Assembly (NCBI RefSeq): GCF_029962835.1
Contig: NC_080583.1
Location: forward strand, 69,115,158-69,179,157
Length of the DNA stretch: 64,000 bases
Origin: Magnolia sinica
Taxonomy: Eukaryota > Streptophyta > Magnoliopsida > Magnoliales > Magnoliaceae
Reading direction: 5' to 3'
Below are positions 31,202 through 43,350 of this stretch, one piece after another (position 1 is the first letter of the stretch; every line of letters begins with the position of its first letter). Position numbers and translations under genes: made by a program. Below the pieces are notes generated by a model, which saw nothing but the letters and a program-made list of their open reading frames with translations, searched no databases and was not told the DNA's origin.

Positions 31202-34200
31202 GTGGAGGGGAATAAATATGAGGCCATATGCGACTATTGTGGCCAAGTGATATGGAGTGGGGGAGTGTCTAAGCTAAAGGAACATTTGACAGGAGGATAC
31301 AAGAATGTGAAAGATTGTCCAAGTGTAACAAGGCCAGTGAAAGAGGAGATGAGAAGAGTGTTGACTAAAGCAAAGTTACGCAAGCTGCAACAAAAGCATT
31401 GGGAGAGGGATATGAGGGAAGAGCTACGAGGCACTGGACGGGGCCTAGGTGCTATCAACGAGCACGATGATGACGACGATGAGGGGATTGCGTACCCCGA
31501 TGACTGTGTTACGACTCGAGAAAGGAGTGATTTTAGACAAGTGATTCGTGAGTCTCGCTGTCTCGGGCTTCGGAGTAGAAAGGGGAGCAAAGAAGATGGG
31601 TTGATGAGAGTAAGCCGTCGTTTGGGACGTCCAGACATGAGGCTGGTGGGAGCAGCAGATGATTTGAGGGAGGCAGCGGGCATGGCCTACAATGCACGCA
31701 AAGCGCTCGTGTCCCAGATGCACCCATCACAGGCGTTTATCAAAAAAGATTAAAAAATATGTGGAGCAAGGGGCTCAGGGAGAAAGTAGGTGGCGCTATA
31801 TCTAGGTGGTTTATCTCGAGTAATGTATCAGTAAATGCAGCAGCCAGTCCTCACTTCAAAAATATGATTGAGGAGATGCAACGTGCCGGGCCCGGCGTGA
31901 AGCCTCCAACGCTACAGAAGATTCTTGGCGTCTACCTCGAACGGGAGCACGAGGAGATGCAGGCTTGAGTACGTGGACTTAAAGTCAAACTTGAAGCAGT
32001 ATGGGATAGCAATCATGTATGATGGGTGGACGGGACCCACGAAATTGTCCGTTATCAATTTCATGGTGTACTATAGAGGACAACTGGTTTTCCTCAAATC
32101 CATTGACGCATGGCCAGAATAAAAGATCACGAATACATATATGCTCTCCTAAAATGAGTGATTAGAGATGTTGGGTCCCAAAATGTTGTCCAAGTTGTGA
32201 CGGACAATGGCAGTGCGTTCGTTAAGGCGGGGAAGAAATTGATGAAGAAGTTCAATCTCTATTGAACCCCGTATGCGGCACACTGCATCGATTTAATGCT
32301 CGAGGAGATAGGCCAGAGAGATTCTATCAAGAAAACTATCCAGGATGCGAGGAGAGTGACAAACTTTATATACAATCATTCATGGTTGTTGGCTGCAATG
32401 CGTGAGCGTTGTGGAGAGGACATCGTTAGACCAGGCGAGACACGGCTCGGCACAAACTTCATTGCACTCGACAGCTTATACAGGCACCACGTGGGTTTGA
32501 GAAATTTGTTCAGATCCGAGAAATACATGGAGTGGAATCAGAGGAAGACTAAGGGTGCAAAGACTTGTTCGAAGATAGTGCTTTCTGATTCCTTCTGAGA
32601 TAAAGTTCACAATGTCGTTTCCTTCCTGCATCCTATATATAAGGTTCTACGAGCCGTAGATAATGAGATGTGGCCTTCGATGGGGTCAATGTATGAGCTT
32701 ATGAGAATTATGAGAGAGGGGATAATGATTGCAATCCCCAGTTAGTATCAATGGGTGATCAGTATCATCGATCATTGATGGACCGAGACTCTCGAGCATC
32801 CACTCCACTAAGCCAGTAAGTTTGTTAATACAACTGAGTACTTTAAGCATCACTTCTGTTTACATGTTAATACAACTAAGTAACTAATATTTGGGTTTCA
32901 GCATACTACCTAAATCTCAAATTTCATTATAAACGCCGGCTCCATGAGAATCAAGATTTGACGATGGCCATCCATAAAGCGTTCGAACGATTGTTCCCAA
33001 AATCGACAGCGCAAGCAGATTTCGATAACCAGGTAATGCAATAAATTTTCTTCCTTATAGCCTCTAGAAATATGGGTGATTAAAAATAATGACCTGTGAA
33101 TCCGTGTTTACAATTATTGCGGTTTAAGGATGCGAGAGGTACGTTCTCATCCGCACTAGCAAAAGCATCGACTAAAACGATGATGTCGTGTGAGTATAGT
33201 AACATAATTAGGTAATTGCATTTTTCGTTTAAACTTCAAACTAAAATAAGCTACTCATGGATATATAGGTGAGTGGTGGGCGATGTACGAAGTCGACATG
33301 CCCACACTGCAGTTATTGGCAGTCTGTGTTCTAGCACAGACTGTATCCTCCTCACCGTGTGAGAGGAATTGGAGCACATGGTCACTCATACACACCAGCA
33401 AGAGAAACAGGCTGGCATATGAGAAGCTGCCAAAGCTCGTTTACTACCACTATAATATGAAGTTAAGAGAGAGGTAGTTGCGGGTAGACCGAGAATGGAG
33501 GAAAATCAGGACCGGCTGGACCTGTTGTCTATAAGTAACATAGCACAGATAGGTGATGATGGTGAGGACCCACTTTGTGTGGGTCAAATCAGCTGATTTA
33601 GATGATGCGAAGGGAGGCCCTGCTCCACAGGTAGCCGAGGGAGCAGCGGCTTTGGGTATTGATGTCGATCAGGTAGTAATCGAACAGAAGGCAGATACAG
33701 ACTCCTTTGATCCTTTGGTGAGGAGTTTGGCACGTTCCAATGAGGGTGAGGAAGCATCTTCACGGCCCCCTCCCCATCATCAAGTCGTAGTGAGTGATGA
33801 TGATGATGAGACTCGATCCCCACTCGACACTGGTCCTGGGGACGACGACGATGACAATGACGACGGTAATGAGGGAGGGGACGGAGGCACCGACACTAGT
33901 ATAGGTGGTACTAGTGGGGGTGGGGGTGACAGTGGTGGGGGGTACACGACGGCTCAGAGCCAACGATCCGTTGGCTAGTTCACTGAGGAACAAAGCTTTG
34001 ACCATACCACTCAAGACATGGACCATGAATCTCGTCCACCATCCAGGGCAAGAGCATCGGAGCCCACATATGTTCGAGCGTAGTTCGAAGAAGAAAGCTG
34101 GACGCGCCGTGGCTGATGCTCTCACATGCAGCTTGTCATCTATGGACATAAGTTCAGATCAGGGGAGCTCCGCCTCTGTCCCACCTTATGCTCATGGGGG

Positions 34201-34620
34201 ATATCACGAGTATGGCCATGGCAGCTCTGACATTCAGTTACACTCATCTACCCATGGGTACAGGCAACCGGAAGATAGTTCTTCAAGTCATGACCCTTTG
34301 ACAGGAGGATATTCGGGGTACCTGTATGACTAGCAGCAATACTACCAAGGAGTCGGGGTTGGACTTATTCTGTTCCCTCAGTACCCTGCTCAGGAAACGC
34401 CGTCGATGTATGTCACGCAATTCCCACATCTAGGCGTACTCATACAGTTTGGGGAGGATGACTATCAAAGGTACATAAGAGAGTTCCTCAATTGGTACGA
34501 GCGGAGGATGACCTGGGAACAGTACTGCCAACATGTTGGGCAACAGTACTACTCTCAACTACCACGGGATCCGGACAATGATTACGAGTCACCTCGTCAC
34601 TCTGTGGGGATGAAACATGG
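31202..34620 (+). pseudogene. hAT transposase (BED finger, RNase H-like core, dimerisation domain), degraded
   Basis: Order along the plus strand: BED-type finger at 31229-31318 (C10, C13, H28, C39 of the frame starting at 31202); an Asp-rich linker; then RWFISSNVSVNAAASPHFKN and IMYDGWTGPTKLSVINFMVY, which is the DUF659 / RNase H-like start; VVTDNGSAFVKAGKKLM; AAHCIDLMLEEIG; and the C-terminal dimerisation block MYEVDMPTLQLLAVCVLAQT followed by SSPCERNWSTW (33283-33475). Several GT-AG introns look preserved (donors after 32818, 33031 and 33189). Stops and frame changes (e.g. after 31749, 31968, 32119) break it. Downstream are an Asp/Gly-rich tail and a stretch EDDYQRYIREFLNWYERRMT, both seen in plant hAT transposases of this type. 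Confidence 0.85.
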
Positions 34621-34982
34621 CCAGAAATGTGTATTTTTTTCAATTCATTTACTTTTGCATGTCTTAATTGTTGTAAGCTTGCATTTGTATTGTATAAACT
34701 CATTTTGATTACTATTTAAGTGATTTCTTATGACAACAACGCAAGCTTTTTGGCCCCCATTAAATGGAAACTTCTAATTTAATGCATTTTTTTTGCAAAT
34801 TTTTCATTCCTGAATATGTAAATATATGTATTTAAGTATGTCCTGAAGTTTCACTGAAAAATTCTACCATTTTCTCCATGTTTTTCCCTTTTTCCCTGCA
34901 TTTCCGGTTATCGGTGATAACGATATTATATCTTTATCTCTAGCCAGCGAAACTTGTAGCGACACCGACAACTCGAACACTG

Positions 34983-34990
34983 GTTGATAC
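34983..34990. other. hAT target-site duplication, right
   Basis: GTTGATAC, identical to 27420-27427. Confidence 0.92.
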
Positions 34991-35380
34991 TCAAGAGTCA
35001 AGCCATTTGAAATTGCACACATGGCAAACATTAGCTCAATCAAAACCGTTCAGGTTGTGGGGATCACATTAGATAGGTTGCCTACCAAATTTCATATTGA
35101 TTAATATTTTTAATCTCCAATTAATAAGCATTTATTTGTTGAATTTCAACATTTAACTTTTTGGTCCATTAAATATCCATTAATTTTTTAAACTATTAAA
35201 TATCCATTAATTGGTCAAGTATAAAATCAAATCAATATATTTTCAATTGAAATCCATCTTAATCAAAACCCACAATTTGCACTGTTTAATTTCAGTCCAT
35301 TGCCTTCCACATGTGTAATTTCTTAGTGGTTGTGTATCAAGCATCTTACTCTACCAAGGTGATATGGAATGGGTGGCAAA
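34991..35380. other. spacer, MITE-like
   Basis: A/T-rich. The phrase GAAATTGCACACATGGC (about 35008) recurs in reverse at about 36715-36731, so 34991-35060 is probably a piece of the same repeat as 36495-36770. No gene. Confidence 0.35.
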
Positions 35381-36107
35381 TAACTTCATGGACAACCAGG
35401 ATATTACAAAAATAAATAAATAAAAATAAGGTCAGAAGACTCGAACTACGACAAAAACGGACTAAACGCACACCATAGCTTCCGACAGCCATAACATTGC
35501 GACCAACTATCTATTTTGCACGTATAATATATCGTCGGAAAGCTATCGGTGAACTCTACACCATGGCTAATAACCCAAGGTTCATTGGAAAGCTATCAGT
35601 GAGCTCTACACCATGGCTAATAACCCAAGGTTCATTGGAAAGCTATTAGTGAGCTCTACACCATGGCCAATAACCCAAGGTTCATTGGCCCCCAAACGGC
35701 TTCTCAAAATTCAATTGCTTTGGGGATCAATTTAGGATTTAAAGTTCAAACTTATTATTTTCAGTAAGTTCCATTTTTCTATTTTTTTAGGGTTTTAAGA
35801 GTACAATTGCGGTCCATAGTATTTGTTTTACTCATCTAACATGAGTTTTAGTAAGATTAGATGTCTTTTTACAATTTTGGGTAATTTTTACTATTTCAGG
35901 AAAGTATCATATTTCGAGTCAAATTAGGAATCCAAGGCTTCTTTTGATTATATAAGCACATCAAATACGTTGTAATCAACACTTTTCATCAACAATAACA
36001 ACTTTATTTCTCATTTTTTTAGAGATTTCTCTCTCCTTATGTATTCAAGGGCTATTTTTTAGAACAAGGTGGAGATCGCTTCTCTTTCTCCACGTATCCA
36101 CTACGTT
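35380..36107 (+). repeat. probable copia-type LTR, solo or truncated
   Basis: Contains a TATA-like GATTATATAAGCAC (about 35947), a transcript-like leader and a terminal ACGTTACA followed by AGGTATTAAAG, close to a tRNA-iMet primer site. The left border is not fixed. No coding sequence follows. A fossil; the assignment rests on overall resemblance. Confidence 0.4.
35539..35688. repeat. three 50-bp tandem units
   Basis: Units 35539-35588, 35589-35638 and 35639-35688 differ by one to three bases each; the core is AGCTCTACACCATGGCTAAT. They lie inside the LTR-like segment. Confidence 0.95.
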
Positions 36108-36213
36108 ACAAGGTATTAAAGTTTCTCCCCTTGTAAAAAGTAAGAGGGCACAGTTGAACGTGTGGTTGGTTACATGTTTCTAAATTCCCTAAATACCCTT
36201 TCTTAAAAATAAA

Positions 36214-36217
<4 letters not shown>

Positions 36218-36290
<73 letters not shown>
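36218..36290. repeat. (TA)n microsatellite
   Basis: About 36 TA units. Confidence 0.95.
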
Positions 36291-36291
<1 letters not shown>

Positions 36292-37140
36292 CACTACTCC
36301 CTTTGTCTTTTAAACAAGGGAAAGATTCACCTCCTCCAAAATCTAGTTGCATGGGTAACAATGTCCATAGCTACTTGCATTATATATAGTAGAGATTTCT
36401 GACAGGGAGTTAGAGGTAGTCTATAATTATACGAGAACATTAGAATAAAAACCCCAAGTTTTCTTCCTTCTTATTTTTTTATTTTTTTATTTTTTTGGGT
36501 TTTGAGAAAAACTTTGATACTCTGTCAAAGTGTGATGGATGAGGCGTAGGCACTTATCAATTATCTGACTATCGGATTGGTGGACATCTGTTGCACGGCT
36601 AAAATGAGAAATATCCAACCGTCCTATTTCCAAAAACAAGTCGCCACGGATCAGAGGTTAGTATTGTTCAAACAATCGAACGTTGGAATTGTCACTTGGT
36701 TTATTTGAGTTAATGTATGCCATGTGTGCAATTTCTGAGTGCCTGCATTTCAAGCATCATATGCAGCCTGAATATCCCATTCCTCATCATTTTTCTTCCT
36801 TTTTTTTACACTACACCCGAGCATTGTATAATCTCTCTTTTGGAATTGGAAGTAACCTAACACTTGAACAGATAATAAGCAAATAGACAGTTAAGAGAGA
36901 AACACAGCAATTGTTCCCAATTGCAAATGCCTCCCAAAAATACTCAAACTAATCTTGTCCATTTATAAAATCAAGAAAAAAAATTTAATAAAAATACCCG
37001 CAATATATAACTCAAATCAAACGGTCCAAAATCATGGGACCACAATGGACGGGTCATAAACCCAAAATCTGGAAAAAGAAATCAAACGGCCAAAACCATG
37101 TGTCCATCATAAATGGGCAATAACCCCAAATCAGAATCAG
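36291..37140. other. spacer with repeat fragments
   Basis: 36495-36770 starts ACTTTGATACTCTGTCAAAG and is a relative of the MITE at 10930-11322. 36840-36985 repeats the segment at 27190-27310 ('cccaattgcaaatgcctc', 'cttgtccatttataaaatca'). No gene seen. Confidence 0.5.
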
Positions 37141-37332
37141 GAAAAAAAAAAAAAAAAAAAAAGGTAAAATAATCATGCGGTCCAAACCGTGGGTCCACGA
37201 TCGATGGGTCACAAAATCAGAATAAAAATTAAAATAATAATAATAATAATAATAACATAAATAAAATCCCTTACCAATCTTCTTCTTCTTCTTCTTCTTC
37301 TTCTTCTTCGAAGACAGACAGACAGACAGACA

Positions 37333-37379
<47 letters not shown>

Positions 37380-37380
37380 A
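37141..37380. repeat. compound microsatellite cluster
   Basis: In order: poly(A) (37141-37162), (AAT)n (37230-37254), (CTT)n (37277-37310), (GACA)n (37311-37334), (GA)n (37337-37377). Confidence 0.9.
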
Positions 37381-37872
37381 GGGTTTTAGAGGGGAGGGTT
37401 GGGTTTGGCCTAAGACGCAGAGAGAGAGAGGGAGAGGGAGAGGGAGAGAGGGGGGGAGGTTTTGATCGGGAGCGGATCAGGTGTTACCCGGGTAGTACGT
37501 CAGTAGGTGTTTCACTGATCGTGGGGCCCACCTTGATGTATTAATTTTATATCCACGCCGTCCATCTGTTTTTACAGCTCATTTTAGGGCATGGTTCCAA
37601 AAATAAAGTAGATCAAAATCTCAAAGATATCACGCAGTAGGGATTGAATTCCCACCATCAAAACCGCGTGGGGGCTACAAAAGTTTTGGATCGAGCTGAT
37701 ATTTGTGTTTTCCATTCATTCACGTCTGTGTGACCTTTGCAACAGGTTGGATGGAAGATAAACGTTACGGTGGGCCATTGGAAGTTTTTAACGGTAGGCA
37801 TTCAATGACCACTGTTTCTTGTGGTATGGTGACTTGAGTTTTATCTATTTCAATCTTTGGACAATGCGCTGA

Positions 37873-38471
37873 GGGCCTGTTTGGGCGGTGGGATTACGAG
37901 GGATTAGGTGGGATGGGATTCAAAAAACATAATTATTACCCATGGCAGGGATCATCCCCTGTTGCTGTGTGATAAGATTAATGACATGCTTTGTTGATAA
38001 TACGGTGGTACATTGAATGAATATACCCACCATCATTTGAAATTACTGAGAATAACACACGTGTTATATCTAAACTATTCATTTGTTTTGTAACCTCATT
38101 TTATGGCATGGGCCTAAAAATGAGATAGATCCAAAACTTATGTGGCCTCGAAGAAGTTTTCAACAGTAAGTATGCAATCTCCATTGCTTTCTATGGTGGG
38201 GTCCACTTGAGCTTTAGATTTACCTGATCTTTTGGCCCATGCTCTAAAATAATCTCAATAAATGGGTGGACGGTGTGGATATAGCCCACATATCATGGTG
38301 GGACCTACACAACTTGCTAAATTGAGTGAAATTGGCACGGGACCTAATGCAATTCCATTTAATGTAATTCCAAGGTTTTCCATTCTTCCCAAACATGGAG
38401 TGGAATTGGCACAGAACCAGATGAATCTCATCCCACCTAATCCCTTCTAATCCCACCGCCCAAACAGGCCC
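37873..38471. mobile_element. PIF/Harbinger-type MITE nested in the GGGCCC MITE
   Basis: The ends are GGGCCTGTTTGGGCGGTGGG and its mirror. Flanking triplets TGA (37870-37872) and TAA (38472-38474) fit a worn 3-bp duplication. The ends match those of the 4.4-kb element at 16335-20725. Confidence 0.7.
38040..38320. repeat. GGGCCC-type MITE nested inside the Harbinger-type MITE
   Basis: Family words 'ttttatggcatgggcct', 'gatccaaaactt', 'tggtggggtccacttgag' and 'atggtgggacctac' occur in family order between the two halves of the element at 37873-38471. Edges are not sharp. Confidence 0.5.
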
Positions 38472-38948
38472 TAAAAGATCTGCAAAAAATACCAATGGTC
38501 GGCTTAGATATACAACACATAGATCAAGGTGGGCCCCATGGTCAGCGAAACACCCCCTAATGGTACCCTGGCAATATCCAATCTGCTCCCGTTTTTATCG
38601 ATGTTACAAATATCCAGGAGATTTTAAAAATCTCACCTTAATATCGATATTATCTGGATATTTTTTAAGTATTGGCAGATTTTAACATATCGCCTTGTTA
38701 ACATGTAGGGGTGTAAACGAACCGAGCTAGCTAGGTTGGCTAACTTGACTCGACTCGAAAAAGCTCAACTCGACTTGGATCGAAGCTAAGTTCGAACTAA
38801 GTTGAGCTGATTTTTGGAGCTCGAAAACGAGTTCGAGCTGAGTTCGATCTTGCCCCAGCTCAACTCAATTCAGATCGAATCCTACTTGAACTCGGCTCGA
38901 CTCGGTGCGGGTATATATACCCTTCAAAAAAAAAAAAACATAACCCTA

Positions 38949-38950
<2 letters not shown>

Positions 38951-38984
<34 letters not shown>
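38951..38984. repeat. (TA)n microsatellite
   Basis: About 17 TA units after a poly(A) run, near the left end of the hAT. Confidence 0.95.
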
Positions 38985-38988
<4 letters not shown>

Positions 38989-39070
38989 TAAACCCTCCCT
39001 GTGCACAAATATAAGGGTATTTAAGTAATTTAGAGCATGCATGCATATATTTAACATAGCTTAAACGCTA

Positions 39071-39072
<2 letters not shown>

Positions 39073-39128
<56 letters not shown>

Positions 39129-39430
39129 CTCTCCCTCCTCCCTTACCCGCGCTACTGCACGGCTGCCGTCCGATCTCTCTACTCTCTCCCTCCTCCCTTA
39201 CTCGCACCACCGCACCACCGTCGTCCGATTTTTCTTCTCTCTCCCTCCTCCCTTACCCGCACGGCCACCGTCCGACCATTTCCTGAACTCTAAGTCTTTT
39301 GCCACTACTGCAACTCGCCAGTCCGGTCGCCCCTGCCACTACTACAACTCGCATGTCCGATTGCCCCTGCCACTGCAGCAACTCCCTTGCCCGCTAGCCC
39401 CTGCCACAGCTGCAACTCGCCAATCCGAGT
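39073..39430. repeat. CT microsatellite followed by two short tandem repeat sets
   Basis: (CT)n at 39073-39126. Then three imperfect units of about 60 bp with CTCTCTCCCTCCTCCCTTAC (39125-39280), and four units of about 39 bp with CCTGCCACTACTGCAACTCG (39303-39430). A possible donor CTG|GTAAGC follows at 39430, so this may be the GC-rich leader of the hAT transposase transcript. Confidence 0.75.
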
Positions 39431-42376
39431 CTGCCCGCTGGTAAGCCACAAGCCCTTGCCCCTGTATGAACTAGAATCTGCATATATTTTGTTTGATTTG
39501 GGCATATTTCCTTTTGAATAAGTTGAAGAATTTTGTTTGATTTGGGTATATTTGCTTGAATAAGTTGCGGATTTTTTTTTTTTTTGATTTGGGCAGATTT
39601 TTGTTTCATTTTTTGTATCATGCCTATTAAAAAAAGAGAACAAAATCTCATCGTCAGGTCCTAGCACACCAAAAGGGAAAAACATTATTCTATCTGAATA
39701 GACAAAAGGGATGTTACTAGGAAGTAGGAACACCAAAACCAATTATGCCAGGTCCTAGGAGACAAAAACAAGGCCATGTTTCATGATTTATGAAGCTTGT
39801 TGGGAAAATGAACATTGGACCCTCAATGTAAAGTTTGAATAGCATTTGTTCGAGAGTATGCATTTAGTTTTACCTAGTGCACAACATTGCTACTGATTTA
39901 AATCCATCATGTGCAGTTGGTGGGTTCCAATCCCACAACATGTTATGATGCATGCTATTGAAGAGAATCAGAAAGGCTACATTTGGATGTAGAAGGGAAT
40001 TGAATTGCAAACATCCAGCTTAATAGAAAGAAATGGCAAATAGAAATGTTGTTTCCTAATGTTGCTAGAAGGTGATGTAATTATGATTTGGAATGGAGAT
40101 CTTAAATATGAATGCTAAGTACTTAGAATTTGGTTGTTTCCACTACCCCAGACTAATTATTGCAATTCAATTAGATATTGCATCCAAATTCCAAATGCAT
40201 CACAGAAAGATCGAGTGGATGACGTAATGCTCTTCTTTAGGTCCGTAGTATCTACATCCATTTATTGATTTGTTCTTGACCATTTAGGGGTTGTTTGGGT
40301 GCCACTTAATAGTGAGCTCCATTTCATTTTAGTGTATTAGAGATCATGTTTCTTTTTGGTAGAGACTAAAAATCATCTTGATAACCAACAATCAGGATCT
40401 CTACACATAATCGCAGTTAATTAAAATGAGATGAACTTATGTTTTAAGTGCCACCCAAACATGCCCTTAGACTCTTGTTGGAGGAAAATTTGGCTACAAT
40501 TAGAGTACAAAGATGGCATTTTTTAGTATAGAAGATTCAGATTTCCAATTTCTTCTTGGTAATTAGCTATTTTGGTATTTTCCTTGGGGATTTTTATAGA
40601 TCACTACTCAATTATTACAGAATTTACATTTTAATACATTTTTTTTATATATAAAGATCCTTATTAAACTACCTCATTAATTTGGTTAATTTTCACCAAC
40701 TTATCTTCTGTTAGGGATTACAGGTAATTGGACTGTAAGGGCTGTTTGGATACCTGTGTTTGCTAGAGTCATTGGGAGCACATTGCAACTTTTAACTGTA
40801 ATGTAAAACTGGGTAAAAAGCCATATTTCAGATTATATGTAAAGTCTTTATAGTTAAAAAGGCATCATGCATAATAAAACACATTGGTTAATACACACTC
40901 ATGAAATGTGGGTGGGGTTTATCAAAGTAGCAAACAATACAACTAAAATTACAAGCCCAAATTGAAACACAACATTACAACTCTAACATGGATGAAACTT
41001 AATGAACCCTAACATACATCATGCGATGTACTTAGATTTAGTATTTACCCCTTTAGGGTTAGTGTTGGAAAAGCTTTAAGAACCCCAACATGATGCATGT
41101 GTTTTATTCCAACAATTTAAGAACTCCAACATGATGTATGTGTTTTATTCATGCCATTCATCTATTTTATCAGCTCAATTTATAATATTAGCCCACAATT
41201 GAAATGAACTTTCTTAATGGCCACAATTATGAATAAATAGGGATTACAAAAGGTCTTATCCTTATATATGTGTGTGCATGCGCCCTTTGGACATTTGGAC
41301 ATTTAAAATTACTAGAGACTAATATCAAATGGATCGTATATGAATCAAAAGTTTGAAAGTCTGTAAACAAATGTAGAAAGTATTTGCGACTAGTGGTTAC
41401 TTATATCTGTTGTATGGTTGGGCAAGTATTTGGAAGTCTGCAATGGTTACTTTACATATAAATGCTTTAATAGATTTTTTTTATTTTAGCATTTATATTA
41501 CATGCACATTGGCCTTCAAGTTTCAGATGTTGTCATGTTCCGCCACATATATAGGGTTCATTATATTTTTATTCAATTCCAATCTCTCCAACTTTGAGGG
41601 AGAGGGGTCTTCAACAGCTCGTTTGGTAGAAGAGGTAACACCTCTAATTGTGCTCTCTGAGTAGTAGCTCCTTTGGAGCCCACTTTTACATTGGCCTAAG
41701 GGTTATAGTATGGAACTACCAGATCTGCTCGTTGAGTCTAAAAGAGAGATGATGCTTGTACCTATTGCCTATTAGATATCTTTTATTTTTGTAAATGTTG
41801 TTAATAGTTAGTTGGATGATGACAGTTGGATATCTTTCAGCCTACTCTTTTGTTTGCTTAGATATTAATTGTTTTATTGTTCTAATTGTAGTATAGGATA
41901 ATTAGTTGCCCATTTGAGGATTTTTATGTTGCCAGACATAAATTCAATGTGTTCTTGGATACATAGAAATTCTTAAATTGTTCCTTTTTGAACAGTTCCA
42001 TATTGGATAGATAATAATGTTTTCATTTATTCTAATTTAAATGCACATGCTTGTTTCATTTCGTTTTTCCTAATTCTCTCTAGATATATTTCTTGCATTT
42101 ATTTCCTTATCAAATATCCACAGTTTGTGTGGATAGTTGACATGTGAATCAAATAGAAGATTAATATATTCTAAAGAAATAAGGGGAGATGTTGTCGAAA
42201 TTTTAGTGTGACATTTAAATTGAATAATAAAAGCGTTACTATCTATTCAACATTGAACGGGTGACTGATTTAAACGTTTAGAAAATTGTTGAAAGTTTAG
42301 AGGACATTTATACATACATGATACACTAATTAGGAATTTCTTTACTAAGGTTAGATAAAATTGTTTCATATCTTTA
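39431..42376. other. hAT interior upstream of the transposase
   Basis: No gene seen apart from the Tourist MITE at 40287-40466 and worn GGGCCC-type words at about 41090-41180. The phrase GAGGGAGAGGGGTCTTCA occurs at both 41597 and 42450, the second being inside the transposase start. If 39073-39430 is the leader, this would be intron. Confidence 0.45.
40287..40466. mobile_element. Tourist-type MITE (PIF/Harbinger), 180 bp
   Basis: The left GGGGTTGTTTGGGTGCCACT mirrors the right (minus strand GGGCATGTTTGGGTGGCACT). TTA stands outside both ends (40284-40286 and 40467-40469), the diagnostic target duplication. Confidence 0.8.
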
Positions 42377-43350
42377 GAGATGACTGGTAAGGATGAAGTC
42401 TCAACTACCCCTGGTGCCGGTGCGTCAGCCATATCATCTCTTGTTATTGAGGGAGAGGGGTCTTCAGTTGCAAGTAAAGGAAAGAAACGGTCAGCTGTCT
42501 TGGATGATTTTGAAGAAGTAGTAGTTAACAATGTCACTAAGATCAGATGTCTGTACTGCAAAAGTTTATACAGCAAAAATACCGGGGGGTCGACTACTCA
42601 CTTAAACAGACATAGGTAAAGTTGTGTAAGGAGACTTAAAATTCCACCTTCAGGCCAATAATTGCTATCGTTTATAAAGTCCGAAGGAACTACTTTTGAA
42701 GGTAAACTTACCACTCATAAGTTTGAAGGAAAGTTGAAGGAGTGGTTTGCAAGGCTTATTATTATTGATGAGCAACCATTTAAAATAATAGAGAGTGAAG
42801 TGTTCATGTGATACAGTAAATTCTTTAATGCTTAGTTTGAGAATGTCTCCCGTATTACTGTAAAGAGGAAGTGCATGAAGATGTACATAAGTGAGAAAAT
42901 GAAGTTGAAGTAGTTTTAAATTCGATTTTAAGGATAAGTTTGACTTCTGATATATGAACGACGTAAAATCAAAGAAATGAATACATTTCATTGACTGCAC
43001 ACTATGTTGATAAAAATTAAAAACTTTGCAAGAGAATATTGAACTTTCACCACCTTCCACCTCCCAATTCTGGTTTGGTTATTTCATATTACATTTACAA
43101 CTGTTTATGAGATTGGGGAATTGAAAGAAAAAAAAGTCAGTTCATTAACTTTAGATAATGCTTCAATATATGACAATGTAATATCATTCTTACGTAACCA
43201 GTTCAAGGCAACCGAGAAAGTATTTCATGTTTGATGTTGTGCACACATTCTGAACCTAATTGTATAAGAAAGGGTTGAAATCAATTGACCAAACTATAGA
43301 GAATGTGAGGGAGAGTGTAAAGTACACAAAGCGCTCGCCTTCAAGATTGA

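Larger units (their letters stand above)
27428..34982 (+). mobile_element. hAT transposon, full length with degraded transposase (7,555 bp)
   Basis: The ends are CAGTGTTCGAGTTATCGG and the mirrored CAGTGTTCGAGTTGTCGG. GTTGATAC stands immediately outside both ends (27420-27427 and 34983-34990), a perfect 8-bp target duplication. The interior has the transposase region on the plus strand (31202 to about 34620) and a cluster of MITEs on its 5' side (28030-30990). Both ends carry subterminal TATCG/GGCGA words. The intact target repeat suggests moderate age; the transposase has several stops and frameshifts, so the copy cannot move on its own. Confidence 0.92.
37467..38591. mobile_element. GGGCCC-type MITE with extended ends, interrupted by another MITE
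   Basis: The left CGGGAGCGGATCAGGTGTTA mirrors the right (minus strand CGGGAGCAGATTGGATATTG), and further in both sides have GTGTTTC.CTGA and TGGGGCCCACCTTGAT. Its own sequence is about 520 bp once the insert at 37873-38471 is removed. Confidence 0.65.

Noticed and set aside
31234-31683. 149-codon minus-strand frame
   Set aside because: Antisense shadow of the hAT transposase BED-finger region.
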